A stretch of DNA of 64,000 nt from Sipunculus nudus (lineage: Eukaryota > Annelida > Sipuncula > Golfingiida > Sipunculidae): contig CM049312.1 of NCBI GenBank assembly GCA_026874595.1, forward strand, positions 67,736,929-67,800,928, in the 5' to 3' direction. Position numbers and translations under genes: made by a program. Positions 1-12,540 of the stretch are shown one piece after another. Below the pieces are notes generated by a model. That model did no database searches. It was not told the DNA's origin and saw nothing but the letters and a program-made list of their open reading frames with translations. Position 1 is the first letter of the stretch; the number at the start of each line of letters is the position of its first letter.

Positions 1-675
1 ACCGTTTTCTCATTAAAAAGTAAACTTCTACATGGATAACCTGTATATATGTTTTATATACCATTTGACAATTATTTGTTGTGATTTCTTTTTATTTTGT
101 ATATCAGTAGGTCAATCGTCAGGGTACGCCTAGCTATCTGTGTCCCTTCATATCTATCTTACCTTCGTAATCTTGATGATTCAGCAATAATAAATCGAAC
201 AATGATACATGCAGTTCCAGAACTCCAGTAGAGGCATAACCTATTAAATATCTAGAATCAGACCATGTTTGGCTCAACTGAATAAATCACAATAGTCAAA
301 ATAAGATATGATAAGGGCTATAGCTTTTAGGTAATTGGATCATTCAAAGACCACTCCAATATGTGGTTAACATGACAACTATTCGAACAAATACAACATC
401 TTTGGAAAGCTCATAATATAATCAGATGTACTGTCACACATTAAGTACAGTTGACCTGACATGAGTATTAAATTCTGGCAGGCATGCTTTGTGACTATTT
501 ACTATTTTACCCAGTGCACTTCATGTTTGGTCAACAGATAACAATTAACAACTAGTTAAAACCCCATCTACATGTTCTTTTAAGAAATTTAGCCTCTATC
601 GCATTTGTTTCATATTTATATACAGCATCATTGCATTCCCTGAATCTTTGGAAGAAAAGACGAACAGTTTGAATA
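1..675. other. Non-coding AT-rich flank upstream of secreted-protein copy 1
   Basis: I see no coding exon or recognisable repeat here. The 3' part is presumably the 5' flank or UTR of the gene starting at 676. No convincing TATA box was picked out. Confidence 0.4.
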
Positions 676-1703
676 ATGTACTTGAGTTTCTTTTGGATCT
701 ATTGGCTCCTGTGCACATTCAGGTTGATAGGTCAGTACCACGTCCATTCTTATCCTTATCATTTCGGAGTCGAATCATTAGAATATATTCTTATATATGT
801 CTTATTATGAAGATACATCTACTCATTCCACTTTAAATACAGATATTAGTCTAGCAAAGCTGACCACGTTCGGACCGGCATTGATCAATCGTGAGAATAT
901 GGAAATTATTCTCGACAAGATTGTTATCCCTCGTCCATATGAGCCTTATGACGTGGAAGGTGTTGCTTATTTGAAGGAATTCAGATTCTACACAAGACTT
1001 CCAGGTAAAATACATTTCCAGATGTGGCACCCAGAGAAGAGGAGCAGATATTACCGCCTAGCTGCTTCGAGTGGCGAGTATGTAGCAAAGACAAAGGGGA
1101 TTCATCACGTTACTCTAAGCTCTGCAGTGAGGGTCTACACGGGAGATGTAATTGGTTTCTACACACCGGTCTATGGATTAATCCCGTTTGATTTCTATGA
1201 TTGTACCGATAATCGAATCATGTTTTTGAATTATCCTACCCAAAAACAACTAAGGGTAGGGACAGTTTCCAAGTTTAAAGAAACAAGAAAATTTCCATGC
1301 GTGACCTATTCATTACAAGTTCTTGTGGAGACACCTTCAGAGGCCATTGGTAAGTTTTTCACAGAAGTACAAAACACTAAATCCCTTACAAAAAAACGAA
1401 TTATTTGTATTCTTTATTCAGCTTTTTTTCAAGTCCATAGAGCGAAAATATCAAAATATGATAAATATCCTGATGTATAGCATCTCATCGCCAGGTAAAA
1501 TGATTGTCTATCAGAACTTCATTTGTACCGTTAATTTTAAATCATTACTAAGTTAATATATAAGACCATCTCGTTTAGACCAAGAGCAATCTTCCCTGGA
1601 GAACATACTACACATACTGTGGCTCCAATCAACTAGATACCATGCCAACCAATCGACGTCTGTGACCACTGACAGCTGTAACATGTGCAAAAGCCTGATG
1701 TAG
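676..1703 (+). CDS. Secreted beta-rich domain protein, copy 1 (diverged paralogue)
   Basis: Three exons give about 228 residues: 676..730, 843..1349, 1579..1703. Exon 1 starts at ATG 676 and codes a hydrophobic signal peptide (MYLSFFWIYWLLCTF...), ending in phase 1 at a GT donor (GTCAGT). Exon 2 is exactly 507 bp, the same length and phase as in copies 2 and 4, and codes the globular domain, with signatures such as GDVIGFYTP, a Cys in FDFYDCTDN and a CVTYSLQVLVE end. Exon 3 follows a TTTAG acceptor and ends CNMCKSLM-stop. The domain pattern (alternating hydrophobic strands, GDV-G turn, late R/V-TYS-Q strand) suggests an extracellular beta-sandwich; I know no family name for it and the function is unknown. 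Reading straight through the second intron would give a 227-residue ORF from 797, but the splice sites and the conserved last exon argue against that. AATAAA signals lie near 1850. Confidence 0.82.
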
Positions 1704-2853
1704 GAATCACGATTGCTATAGACCCTTATGACTTATTCATTTACATTTTTGTCCAAGTGTGAATGATTTCCTTTCATTCAGTGTTGTGTTGAGTGTGTAA
1801 CTGTTTTGCTATCTTCTTCTTAAATTTGATTGCCTTTTACTCTTATAAATGAATAAATGAGTTATAAACTTGAATATATTGTACCAAATGTTGTGACGTG
1901 ATGCACATATGTCAAGCATTTTAAATGGAATTTGGCCTTTGAGCTTGAGTAAGGTATGGCAGCTGAGACAGTTGAACTCGGGCATTGTTAGTTGATTCGC
2001 CCGATCTGCTGTAGTGTATTAGCAGAGATCGTAATACTTGGAAATTTTCATCTTGCAAACGGAAAGGCATTATTACAGGTTTGCCTTTCTAAGAAAAATG
2101 TGCCTTTCCGCTAAGGATTCATGATATCATTATATCAAACGTTCAGTCACATCGCCCAGTGTAAACCTGATTCTGCCATCGTTCATTCCATCCTATATGC
2201 ACACTTGCGTGTGAAAGAACGGAGTGTTTTCAATTATATCACTGTTATGTCAGAGATACGATTGTGCAAGAAATTATAGGAGATGAGGGCCTACATGCAG
2301 GAAAAAATAAGAAATTATAGACTATTTTATAGGAAAACAAAGGAAATATAGTAAGTTGGTGGAACGCCACCCGTAAAATATTGTTTTTTTTTCATATTTG
2401 TTACTACTGATTGCCTACTATAATGTGGAAAACATCAATGAAAAGTGCCTTTCAGTTCACGTGTTTGCCTGTCTCAGGCAGATGGAAAAGCTTTATTACG
2501 ACCTCTTATATTAGTTTAAATATAAATGCAGGTTTAACAGGATATGGCTGTGCACTTGTTAACTAATCATAAAGTTTACCAGGTTCTAAATATCAAATTA
2601 GTATTTTTGGTTGCAGGATTCAATGACACCTTTAACTTAATATGTATGCAGTTTACCTATTGTTCTACGTAGCAGGTCTCAAATGTTGGCCAGAGGCATT
2701 TGCGCATTCAGTCAGACCACCGTTTATGCAGTGCTCAACTGTCATTTCATTTGTATTTAATATTACATTGGTATCCCCTCTACCCACTAGTATATATTCC
2801 CTTACATACAAATTATATATCTGTATGTGACTCAGATGGAAACCTATTGCTAA
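1704..2853. repeat. 3' flank of copy 1, with remnants of the array's repeated flank
   Basis: There is no gene here. The end of the stretch (about 2815-2850, CTGTATGTGACTCAGATGGA) matches the corresponding sites 3' of copy 2 (about 12405) and copy 3 (about 18215). This shows that copy 1 belongs to the same duplicated block despite its divergence. Polyadenylation-like AATAAA motifs occur near 1850. Confidence 0.45.
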
Positions 2854-3800
2854 AGCCTGCGTCACATATCCAAAACGGAGCCCGTCCGACTTTATCTGCG
2901 AGCTGAAAAGGGCATTTTCGGCAGGAATACGGCCGGTGTTTGCTCGATCACTGCGAATTTTTAGGGGTAAGCCGACGATCACAGGGCACCGAAACCTGTT
3001 CTTAAATCAGCGATTTTCCAATGGCAATTTTTGAGGTCGCAGAGCTCGTAAACAAGTCGCCCGTAGATTGCTCGGGCAGTGGCCAACATGTGATCGATGT
3101 TTGGGCAATATTGATCCAACGATTTAAGACGCATTTTAGCTTTAAAATTCGGACGGAGGTCAACAAAGCTCCTTGGCCTCCGCATGGGCTCCCTACGATA
3201 CTCGAACGACCCCCTCCGGTATCCCGCCCGACTTCTAATAAGTCGAATGTGCTGCGAACACGCTCCGTGCTGATGTCGGGCCACCGTCGCACGATTATTT
3301 CGGCCCCCGGCCGGGCTCCTGTCAACTCGACTTCCTATTCATGCTCCGTTGAAGCGGACTCAGGCTCTCGTGCCACCTTCTTCTTAGACACTGGTTTCGT
3401 TGCACCCTTGGTCTTCCTTGGCGGCATCCAAGCTTGCCTCTATTACTTAGTAGCTGTGCAGTGCTCTTCACATTTTCAGACGTAAGACATATGATGTGGC
3501 AAACATTTAACATGCCCTTTTTTATACTCGAGGCGCGGACGTCGGACGACGTCAGGCAGGACGTCGGGCAGAAACCGCCGGGGGGTTGCCCGGGTGTCTG
3601 GCGGGCAATGACAGACCAGAAGACCACGGTCCGCAACTCGGACGGCACCTGCCATTATGCCAGGTGGCCTTCGATCGCCCGACAACCGAGGTTAGATTTT
3701 AAGCGTAAAATACGCTCGACTTCCTGGCGGGCTTGGAATTTGGCGACGTTCTTGCGATCCATAAATTCGGCCGGAGGCCATGGGATATGTGACGCAGGCT
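2854..3800. mobile_element. 947 bp GC-rich MITE with 18 bp perfect TIRs and TAA target duplication (PIF/Harbinger-like)
   Basis: The left end AGCCTGCGTCACATATCC (2854..2871) is the exact reverse complement of the right end at 3783..3800. The insertion is flanked by TAA at 2851..2853 and at 3801..3803. A 3 bp TAA duplication is typical of PIF/Harbinger elements; the assignment rests on that and on the TIRs only. The body is much richer in GC than its surroundings and contains self-complementary GACGTC-rich stretches around 3538-3565. Overlapping ORFs of 100-154 codons occur on both strands, which is expected by chance in GC-rich DNA; none looks like a transposase. The homologous positions 3' of copies 2 and 3 lack it, so it inserted after the array duplicated. 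Confidence 0.8.
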
Positions 3801-4139
3801 TAACAGACAATCGCAAATAATAAAGCAATAAGGTTCACATACATCAGTTAACATGAAGAAAGGAGAAGTCTTATAATGGAAAATTTCTGTCTGATTCAGA
3901 GGGCGAGGTACAGCGATCTTATGATTAAAAGTAAATATATCATTCCACCTACATTTAATAATGAATCTGTTATGGATAACTTTGGCGTGTGTTGTTAATA
4001 GCTCGAGGGTAGAAGTGTTAGCCAGCTTCTGAGAGAGAGAAAGAGTACTTATCATTAAAGAATAAATCCTTATTGAGATATTTAGATTAAGACTCAGGCA
4101 TAAGAACCTGAAATTAATTTATAGACTTCAAGCATCAAA

Positions 4140-7100
4140 GACACTCGTGTATAAAATAATAATTTTATTAAACTGAAACAACATGTCACAGTCCATACAA
4201 CGGACGTAGAATCCTGTATGTTCCTATCAATATTTCTATGTGTTTCAATAAAAATCATAAAAAGCGAAGAAAGAGTATTTGTTTCGTTCTAATGTGCTTG
4301 TTTTCTCTAATGACATGATATGCCATTATGACATCAGCAACACTCGCCTGCATCTTCGTTTCTATTTACATCACACATGATTCAGGGCAGAAATCCCCTT
4401 TTCACTTCACTTGTCTCATGATTATTATAGTTCTTTCGATTAGCCCTTTTATATTCAGTTAATGTACAGTTGACAAACTTTAATGTATGGCAAGACTATT
4501 ATTTAACTTATTTGTGTATGGTTTGTGAAGTTAATTTGGGGTTATTTCAGAACATTATATCCATCGGGAAAGCAAGGTTTCTTCTAGAGCGTCATTAGGA
4601 TAATTTACTTATTACCTCGGTGAAATACCAATGTTATAAAAAAGATTAAAGGTTTTTTTAGCCAGGGACTTCAATCAAACACCTAACGCTACAAATATTG
4701 AAGGTACTTTTGCATGTATACGTATGTTGATGCGGGTACGAGCAAATTTTGCTTGCGGCCATATGTCCCTTTATCAGAGGGGATCGTAGGAATTTCAACT
4801 CTTCAGCATTGTCAATAAAACATTTCTACAAACGTATCCGAAACTACCACATGTACCTTTTGCAATGCAGTTTCAGGTCTGTAAACTCTTCAGCATGGAC
4901 CCATTAGTTTCTACATACCCTCCCTAACCTTCTTCATGTAACTTCACAAGGCGGTATTCAGGTCTTTAAACTCTAAAGAATGAGACTAAGCAAGTTTCAG
5001 CATATATACGTTTGCCCACCCATCGCTTTATTAGATCCTGTTGACAAAAACGTACTCTCGACAATGCAACAAACTATAACACAGGCTCTCTTGTTTCTTT
5101 GCGCAGATATTTTTCCCGTAACCGCTCAGTATTATTAGAAAAAGATGTCTTCTTGGAAAATTTAAATAAGCATTAACTACACCTTTGTCTGACAATTTAG
5201 TCCTTGACAGAGGTAAAGTAGTGCCTTGCCACTTTTGTAATGACTTCTTTGTGAAAAGGTAAAGAAAAGGATGGGAAAAATAATGCTAGTATAGATTTAG
5301 TCTGATTTCCTCCAGACCTCGCTATAGACTGTAATGTGAATACGACGCTTGATCTGCGCAGGGGAACAGTGAATAAACCAATATTAGCATGCTTTTTATG
5401 TTACTCGTAAATAAAAGACTGATGATTTGAAAAAAAATCAGTTCTTAATATATATGCTACTATTGCACGAAGTATTTCCACATTGTTGACATCCCATATC
5501 TCCTCATGTTATTGCTAAGATTCTCCGTGATTCTATTAGGTAATTGATATTATAAATGTTTTGTATATTGTGTAAGTTGTTGTAAGGTAAATCTCGCAAA
5601 TGAAACCCTCGCGAAACACTGAATATTTAACCTCGCGAATATAAAGTCAGTCATAGAATGTTATATCTTAAGATGTTTTCAGTACTAAACAATCTAACAG
5701 AGGCATCAGTTAAATTATCACCGACATTTAAACAATACTTATTTTAAGAAAAACGCAAATATGCAGAGGAACGTATCATCTGTACTCGTATAAAATTTGT
5801 CGAATAAACCATCAAAACAATCATGTGCATATTAAAATACTTCGTAAGCTCACATATGAATACTCATATATTACTCAGAGATGTCACAATTACAAAAATT
5901 CATCAACATAACATTTGATACAAATGAAAATATATGGTATAAACTTTATAGTAACTTGATATTGGTTTCACACAAGTCCGTAAGCTTCTATGCTACTAGT
6001 TTACTAGTGCCGTTAGCTTAATTCCAACAATTTGACAGGAAGACATTAACTCTGAGACAAAGTACGGGTTTGCCATTGTCTAGGTGCACTGTCATATTCT
6101 AGTATTCATTTATTAAAGGCATTCTGGTCGTTTTGTACACAAGGATCCAAAAGGCATCGAATACTTTGAACAAAAGATTTTTTATTATAGAGACTTAAAA
6201 TTTCCACCTTGAACATTTATTACTTTCTACTTTGAGGGGTCTCTAATACAAAGCCTTTTCACCGGTTCAGTTTACATTCAATGCATTAGTCACCTTACCT
6301 GCATTATATACCACCTTTGTGTTTATTTTCTCCCCATATCTTTATACTTATGCTGCATTAAATAGAGTGGTTTATTTGATGAAAGGTTGAACAATCTAAA
6401 TGATGACACTTTGCTTTCAGGTTGGAATTTCCCTCATAATATATAGTTGTTGTTGTATATAGAGCAACACGGTCTCATCCGGAGGAAAAGTGAAAACGGC
6501 GGAGCTGAGTATGTGTAGGGTATGATCTTTGCATACCAGAAATTAAGAAAACAAACAAATATTCCTGTTAAAATTGACGATATATTTCATTATATGCAAT
6601 ATAATACGGGCATTCATTGATATCTTATGCAGCTTCCAAAAATACTATTCCAACAGTAGCGAGAAATATCCTCGATCATTGACAGGTAAAATGTCTCGGT
6701 TGGTTAACTAGGTATGTAATCAAGACAGGAGACTTTGAATCTAGGTATGTTATGTGCGTTATCATATAATATATATACCCAAACGACGTACTGCCAAACG
6801 GAACATACCAGAGCGTTCATTACAGTTTTCAGGTATATAGGGGCGTACCATGGTTATATTATTATTTTGTTTATGATGTGATTTCGACATTTCCACGTGC
6901 AGACTTTGCTAGGTATAAGCTTAAGATAGTGTTAAGGTAGCATCACTGTTGGAAAAAGCTATAACTAATTTCAAGCCAAAAGTGGTTATGTTCATGTAAT
7001 ACCCCATAAAGTTTACATTTCTTTAAACCTGGTACACTGAGCTTTCTGATAGTATATGTATTTTTTAATTTTTCATTCGTTTCCACATAATTTTGAAACA

Positions 7101-10100
7101 AAAAAAAAATTAAAATCTTAAACTTTTTAAGTCCCCAGTAACAGTAATCCACTCTTTAATGAACTAATACTAAACTTTATGACAATATCTCAAAAGTGTT
7201 TTTGTTAATTTTTTCTCTCTATCATGATTCTGTCTACCCTAAAACTGAAATTTTAAATTTTGTTCGACAGTTTATAAATTGAAAATTTAAATGTATGCTT
7301 GTAGTTACAGAGATTGGGTGACGTATATGACAATTTCATTTCGATAGGTGACATCAAAGGGTGTAACGTAGCGGTAGGTTTCTGTGCAATTTGAAATTAA
7401 GCAGGCACTACAAGCACATTAATGTACCTTTCTCCTACCGGTCTAATGCGCACGCAATTTCAGGAGATTTGCCCCTTGAAAGTCGTAACCTAGTTCTATT
7501 CTTTTAATCTGATTATTATGGCCTACTGTATCTTATCCATCACCGACTCGTATTATAAACCATGTCTAATTTACTGTCGAGTTTAAGGACTTTGGTTATT
7601 ATATGTTCAGCAACTTGAGGGTAATCAGGGTCGCAAAAGGGTCGTTTTGAAGTCGACAATACAGACCTGATTAACGAGTTCTCTGGCTGCAAGGAGATAA
7701 TTGAGAGTTATTGAATATTTTTTTTTTCAAACACATTGAGTTCTTGTTTTTCAAAGAGAATAACCGGATGATATGTATATCAAATTTAAACTGACAAACA
7801 CACTGAAATCAATATAAGTGCAGAGGCGATCATATGATCGAGAAAGTAGGTACATTTCACTTTTATTTATTTATTCATAAAACATTCATATATTAAACCT
7901 AAACCATATCCCCACTATTCATTAGTTAATGACCATTCGCAAAGGATGTACAGGCGGAGCTCTCATGAGCTGTGACCCATAAAAAATCTTTTATTTAAAT
8001 GAGAACATCTTTAAGTGCATTTTAAATGATATACTCTCAAAGCCAACAATGAACATTTCAACAACATTATGCGTTAGGAACACGTATTCTTTTTTATAGA
8101 TTACATTAGATTTTTATGTAGGTGCTTCCATTTTTAATATGTACATTTGCAGAATTCCATTCCGGTTTCGGACTTCGTGACAAGATTTCATTATATTGGG
8201 GTCATCCAGGCTCTGTGTGCCTCACCTGCTGGTCTGGTTCCCGTTAGGCGCACTCGTTTGTGAGTCAAACACCTCGGGGGTACTTAATTCATTTTGAGAC
8301 TGCAAATGTGTTCCAATTAAATTGGATGATACATTTCGTTATGTGAATAGTCATACGGGTATTCAGTAATATTTCAGCAGCTTTCAAAATACTTTTCTGT
8401 AAACCTCTCCAGCGGAAGTTTGCTCTTTCATGAATCTATCTTTTTCTCAAAAAATAAAATATAATAAATTGTTGGTAAACACGTACAAATTACACTCCTT
8501 ATCTAAAGAAAATAAACCAGGCTGATTTGTTTATTAATAATTTATGTAGCTGTAGCACCCAAGAAAGACATTGAACAAAATGACATAGTTTGCAAGCCTG
8601 TCCACAAACAGTTGTCAACAATACAAAAGCATTCTCATATTTGGGAAAAACGGGCGAGACTAGATTAGGTAGAGCTTATAAAATGTCAGCATGCAGAAAA
8701 CCAGACCGCCCTGGCATGATAAGTGAATAACGAGCACGTTCGTGAAATCTCGCTTCTTCTTGTTTGCCTTCCGATGTCACAAGGTATATAGCTTATTAAC
8801 TGCTGCAAAAGGCAGTAAACTAGACCTTTATGTATAAATAATATGACCGAGGAAATGGCATTTCTGTTAATTGTCACGTGATTTGACAAAACTATCAGTT
8901 GAGCCAATGAAAGCTTGTCATATTGCAGTTTAATTCTGTGTGGAGCGGGGGGGGGGGGGGGGGGATAGGGACCGGACAGAGAGGGTATTCGCACAATTAA
9001 GAGAATAAAAGACTGATTAATTGAAATATAATTTCAACTCTAAATCTTCAAATAACCAAACTGCAGTATTTCTGAATAAGTTAAAAATGAAATTAAAGTA
9101 TTAACTTCCAGGTAGGTAGCATGACTGCTGTTCCATAAAACATAGCTGTACCCATCATTATACGTCGTCATTTTCAAAGGCTTTTTCGTCTTTTTCAAGT
9201 GTATGAGCCTTGACGTAGCTGATCCCGAAGTGCTTCTGTGTGTGAGGAAAACAGATAACTTGCGCCCGACGCGCGGATATACCATACCCATGCATTATTT
9301 GACCAGTTTTGCACCTGGGGCCCAAAGAGGTTCGGCGAAGGGTTTATTACTTAGATTTCAAGCGTTTTGTAACAGGTTAGTATGTTAGTAAATATTTTAT
9401 CAACTAGATTTATCTTCTTTAAAGGGTATGGCCACACCAGGTGCTAGGTACGGCCATAAACATGCCCTGGTATGAAGCCATAAGATGACTCACAGAGCGG
9501 AGGCAGAATTCATGTTCAACGGCTGGATTACAAGAGGACTCAAATACTCACTGTCACCAATTTTGACGCATAGTGGGCGGAGTTACTTACAGCATGTGAC
9601 CGGTGGTCAGTTGAATGACAACTGGACATTCATCAGCAAATGATAGAAAAGAGAAGAGATGTTACAATATATTTTCTGTAGCAGTAAGCTAGATCTCTAG
9701 TATAAAAAGAGACTGAGTTATAAACGTTTATGCCAAATCGATTTGTCGATATCCAGCTGACGCAATAACAAGACGCATCTGACAGAAACATATTGCCTTA
9801 TTTGAATGTCAATTCAATTTTGATATATAGGCGTACACAACAATGATATGCTGCATTTCGTAAAATAACAGAGATAAGCACATTTAGCCTGCACCACTGA
9901 CGTGATTGCAATACGGAAATATCAGCAAGGGTAACTCAGCGTTATATATTCTTATTCGTGTACATACTGATTTTGTTAAAATAAACATAGTGTTATTTCG
10001 ACTATGGCATTTATATGCTGATTTATACATGTTTTGTAAGTCAACCGGACTCCAATGGTGAGGGAATGTATTTTAACCTTCTTCAGAAGCACGAGTTTTT

Positions 10101-10261
10101 TTTCATCACATGTGACTTTTGTGTTCAGTTACATCGTTTGCAATCAGTACCAACACAGGGTTAGAATGTAACATTTGCATTTTGCTTCACTGATAAATTC
10201 TCTGCTATGACTTTTATTACAGCTTAGGAAGACGCTCTGGACTAGACTTAATTCAGTGACC
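4140..10261. repeat. Duplicated upstream block of secreted-protein copy 2
   Basis: This is non-coding DNA homologous to the blocks before copy 3 (from about 12540) and copy 4 (from about 18880). Shared landmarks in the same order include the TGTATAAAATAATAAT start, TCGGTTGGTTAAC near 6695/13115/20860, CAAAGGGT-TAACGTAG near 7355/13435/21180, GGCGGAGCT near 7954/13998/21795 and CAGGCTCTGTGTGCCTC near 8207/14300/22132. A run of 18 G lies at 8947..8964. The block is longer than those of copies 3 and 4 (gene at +6.1 kb against +2.8 and +4.3 kb), so segments were gained or lost. I see no coding exon in it. Confidence 0.6.
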
Positions 10262-11359
10262 ATGGATACCATTTTCATGTACCAGCTGTTATGCTTCTTC
10301 AGTGCAATAGGTTTGTTATTATGAATTGAATATTAACTTGATCTTTAATTAATCTTAACCTTGATCACATTTAATATGAATTTTGTTTATTTATTATAAA
10401 ATTATATATGTTAAGTTTTATTTATTAACTAGGGCTATACCGAGGTGAAAAACTAAACATCGGTCCGACCCTAATAAGGCGACGTGAATTAGATATGTGG
10501 TTCAACCAGATCGTCATCCCACACCCACATGAGCGTTTGGGGTTAAAAGGTGCTCTCCTTGTGAGAGGATTCGGCTTTTATGCAAGCAATACTGGGAAGA
10601 TACGTCTCAAAATTTGGCGTCCGACTGAGCAAAAGAGGATGTTCCGTTTTCTGGCAACAACAAGCGAGTACTTGGTTAAGGATCAAGGATTCCATTACGT
10701 CAAGCCGTCCAGGGAAATGAAGGTCAATAATGGTGATGTCGTTGGTTATTTCACGCCCGGTGCTGGTTTGATACCTTATGACGGCCGCATCTGTCGACAC
10801 AACCGTACCATATACCTGGCGTATCCAACCCCAAAGCAAATGTCAGTGGGAGAAGTGTCTCAGTTCAGTGAAGCAATGTTTCGTCCATGCCGTACTTACT
10901 CCTTACAAATAATTGTAGAACGACCACCATTACTCTCGGGTAAATAAACGATATTGTTCATAAACGATGTCGAGTAAGGTTTATCGCAATTCAGCAAGGT
11001 GTACCACATTTGATTTTGTATATGTTTGTACTAGTGATCAGTTGTTGAGTATTAGCTAAATAAAATCTGGTTTTGGACGAATAAATTATATTCATAATGT
11101 CCCTGGAAAGGCTTCCTATCTAATTCTACTTAAAAGATATCGACGCACTTGTCCGAAAAATGTGAACGATTGTGAAGTTCATTCATTTGTACAGTTTATG
11201 ATTTCCTTTTTAGATCCAAACTGGTTACCCCTGCGAACAATCCTCGACATACTGGTGCACCAGGCAAGGTCGATGAGTCCTTTTCATCATACAAATTACT
11301 CATTCTTTGATCACACCGGATTTTGTAAATCGTGCGCCCTATCATTTTGTGAAGCGTAA
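10262..11359 (+). CDS. Secreted beta-rich domain protein, copy 2
   Basis: Three exons give about 233 residues: 10262..10310, 10433..10939, 11214..11359. ATG 10262 sits in a good context (GTGACCATGG) and starts a signal peptide (MDTIFMYQLLCFFSAIG) cut by a phase 1 intron. Exon 2 (507 bp) holds the domain: MWFNQIVIP near its start, GFGFYASNTGKI, KIWRP, NNGDVVGYFTPG, a Cys at GRICRHN and CRTYSLQIIVERP at its end. The donor is G|GTAAAT and the acceptor is TTTTTAG. Exon 3 ends in the Cys-rich tail FCKSCALSFCEA and TAA. Upstream, a pyrimidine-rich TTATTACAG at about 10218-10226 is conserved before copies 3 and 4 and may be the acceptor of a 5' UTR intron. AATAAA occurs near 11418. Function unknown; expected extracellular. 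Confidence 0.88.
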
Positions 11360-12540
11360 ATGTTTCTGATATATCTTGTCTTTTGTAGGACTAGGTCCTT
11401 GATAAGAAAAATTGAGTAATAAACAGTGTTCTGTCCAAACCAAAACAGTCTAATGATATACACTTCTAAATTTGTATAATGAAAAGCCACTTAATTATGG
11501 TAATATATTCTTCAATGTCAGTTACAAATTATATTTACTTACTTAGGATTTCAGTCGTATGAGTGGAGCGTGATATCATTGGTGTTGTGGCAGTACAACA
11601 TGTTATCTGAATATCATATGTCAATAATACTATGTCCTTGTTATGGGAATAAATGTTCTTCCGGAAAATGTTGCGTTGAATTCAATGTCCGGGTAACATT
11701 TTCTTAAAAGAACAATTTATCTGATAATCTATGTTTTGTTGTTGATCCAGCAAGAAAAGTGTTTGTGGTTGTGCACTTCAGTATCCTTGTCAAGGAACAT
11801 TTTATTATTTGTAACAAACTTGTCTTCACTTTCATTTAATTAGTTAAGGCCTATTTTACCGGCGAAACATTCGTTTTATGTTTTAAGGACCAACAATGGA
11901 GTGTTGGATGAAATATATAATTGGTTATTCACATATTAGAATATAAAAACATATTTTTAAATATATTCATAAAGTGTATTTCTACCTGTCAATGCCACAG
12001 AGGCACATCCGACCTAAAATGTTGAAGAATAACACGAAAATTGTTTAAAAAAATATATATTCAGGAAGGTTGGTACCTATATAAACAGACTTTCTTCATA
12101 ATAATATTATCACGCAAATTCTACTTTATATATTTTACATAAAATACATATTCTTTTAAACAACAAATGTCCAACAATATTTTAGGTTAAGGATGTAATG
12201 TTCATTTATATAACCGCGAAACCAAAATACCATATTGATAAATAAGTATTGCACGCGTATCAACGAGAAGTAAATTGTCAAATAAATTTATTATATTTAA
12301 ATAAAATTAATATTTACAATTCGCTGATCCGAAGGAAGCCAAAGAACGGATGTCATGAGATGACATATTTTATACTCTCTGCGGCAAATCTAACCTGGAA
12401 AAGGTATCTGTATGCGACTCAGGTCGAAACTTTGTGCTAGCAAACACACTGCAAACGGATAACATCAGCAATAAACATGAATAAAGGGGTAAACCTTTAA
12501 TTGAAGGATTTTCTATCTGATTCTAGATAACATTTTAAGG
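11360..12540. other. 3' flank of copy 2, shared with copies 3 and 4
   Basis: There is no gene here. Landmarks such as CTGTCCAAACCAAAA (about 11430, 16518, 24350) and the ATTCAATGTCCGG-like segment (about 11680, 16770, 24600) are conserved after copies 2-4. They show that the duplicated unit extends at least 1 kb beyond the stop codon. Confidence 0.5.

Noticed and set aside
797-1480. Single 227-codon intronless gene
   Set aside because: The first codons are intron, the frame runs into the second intron, and conserved splice sites plus a conserved third exon give a better model shared with the paralogues.
3021-3820. Open frames up to 154 codons on both strands
   Set aside because: They lie in the GC-rich MITE, overlap each other on both strands and show no transposase or other domain.
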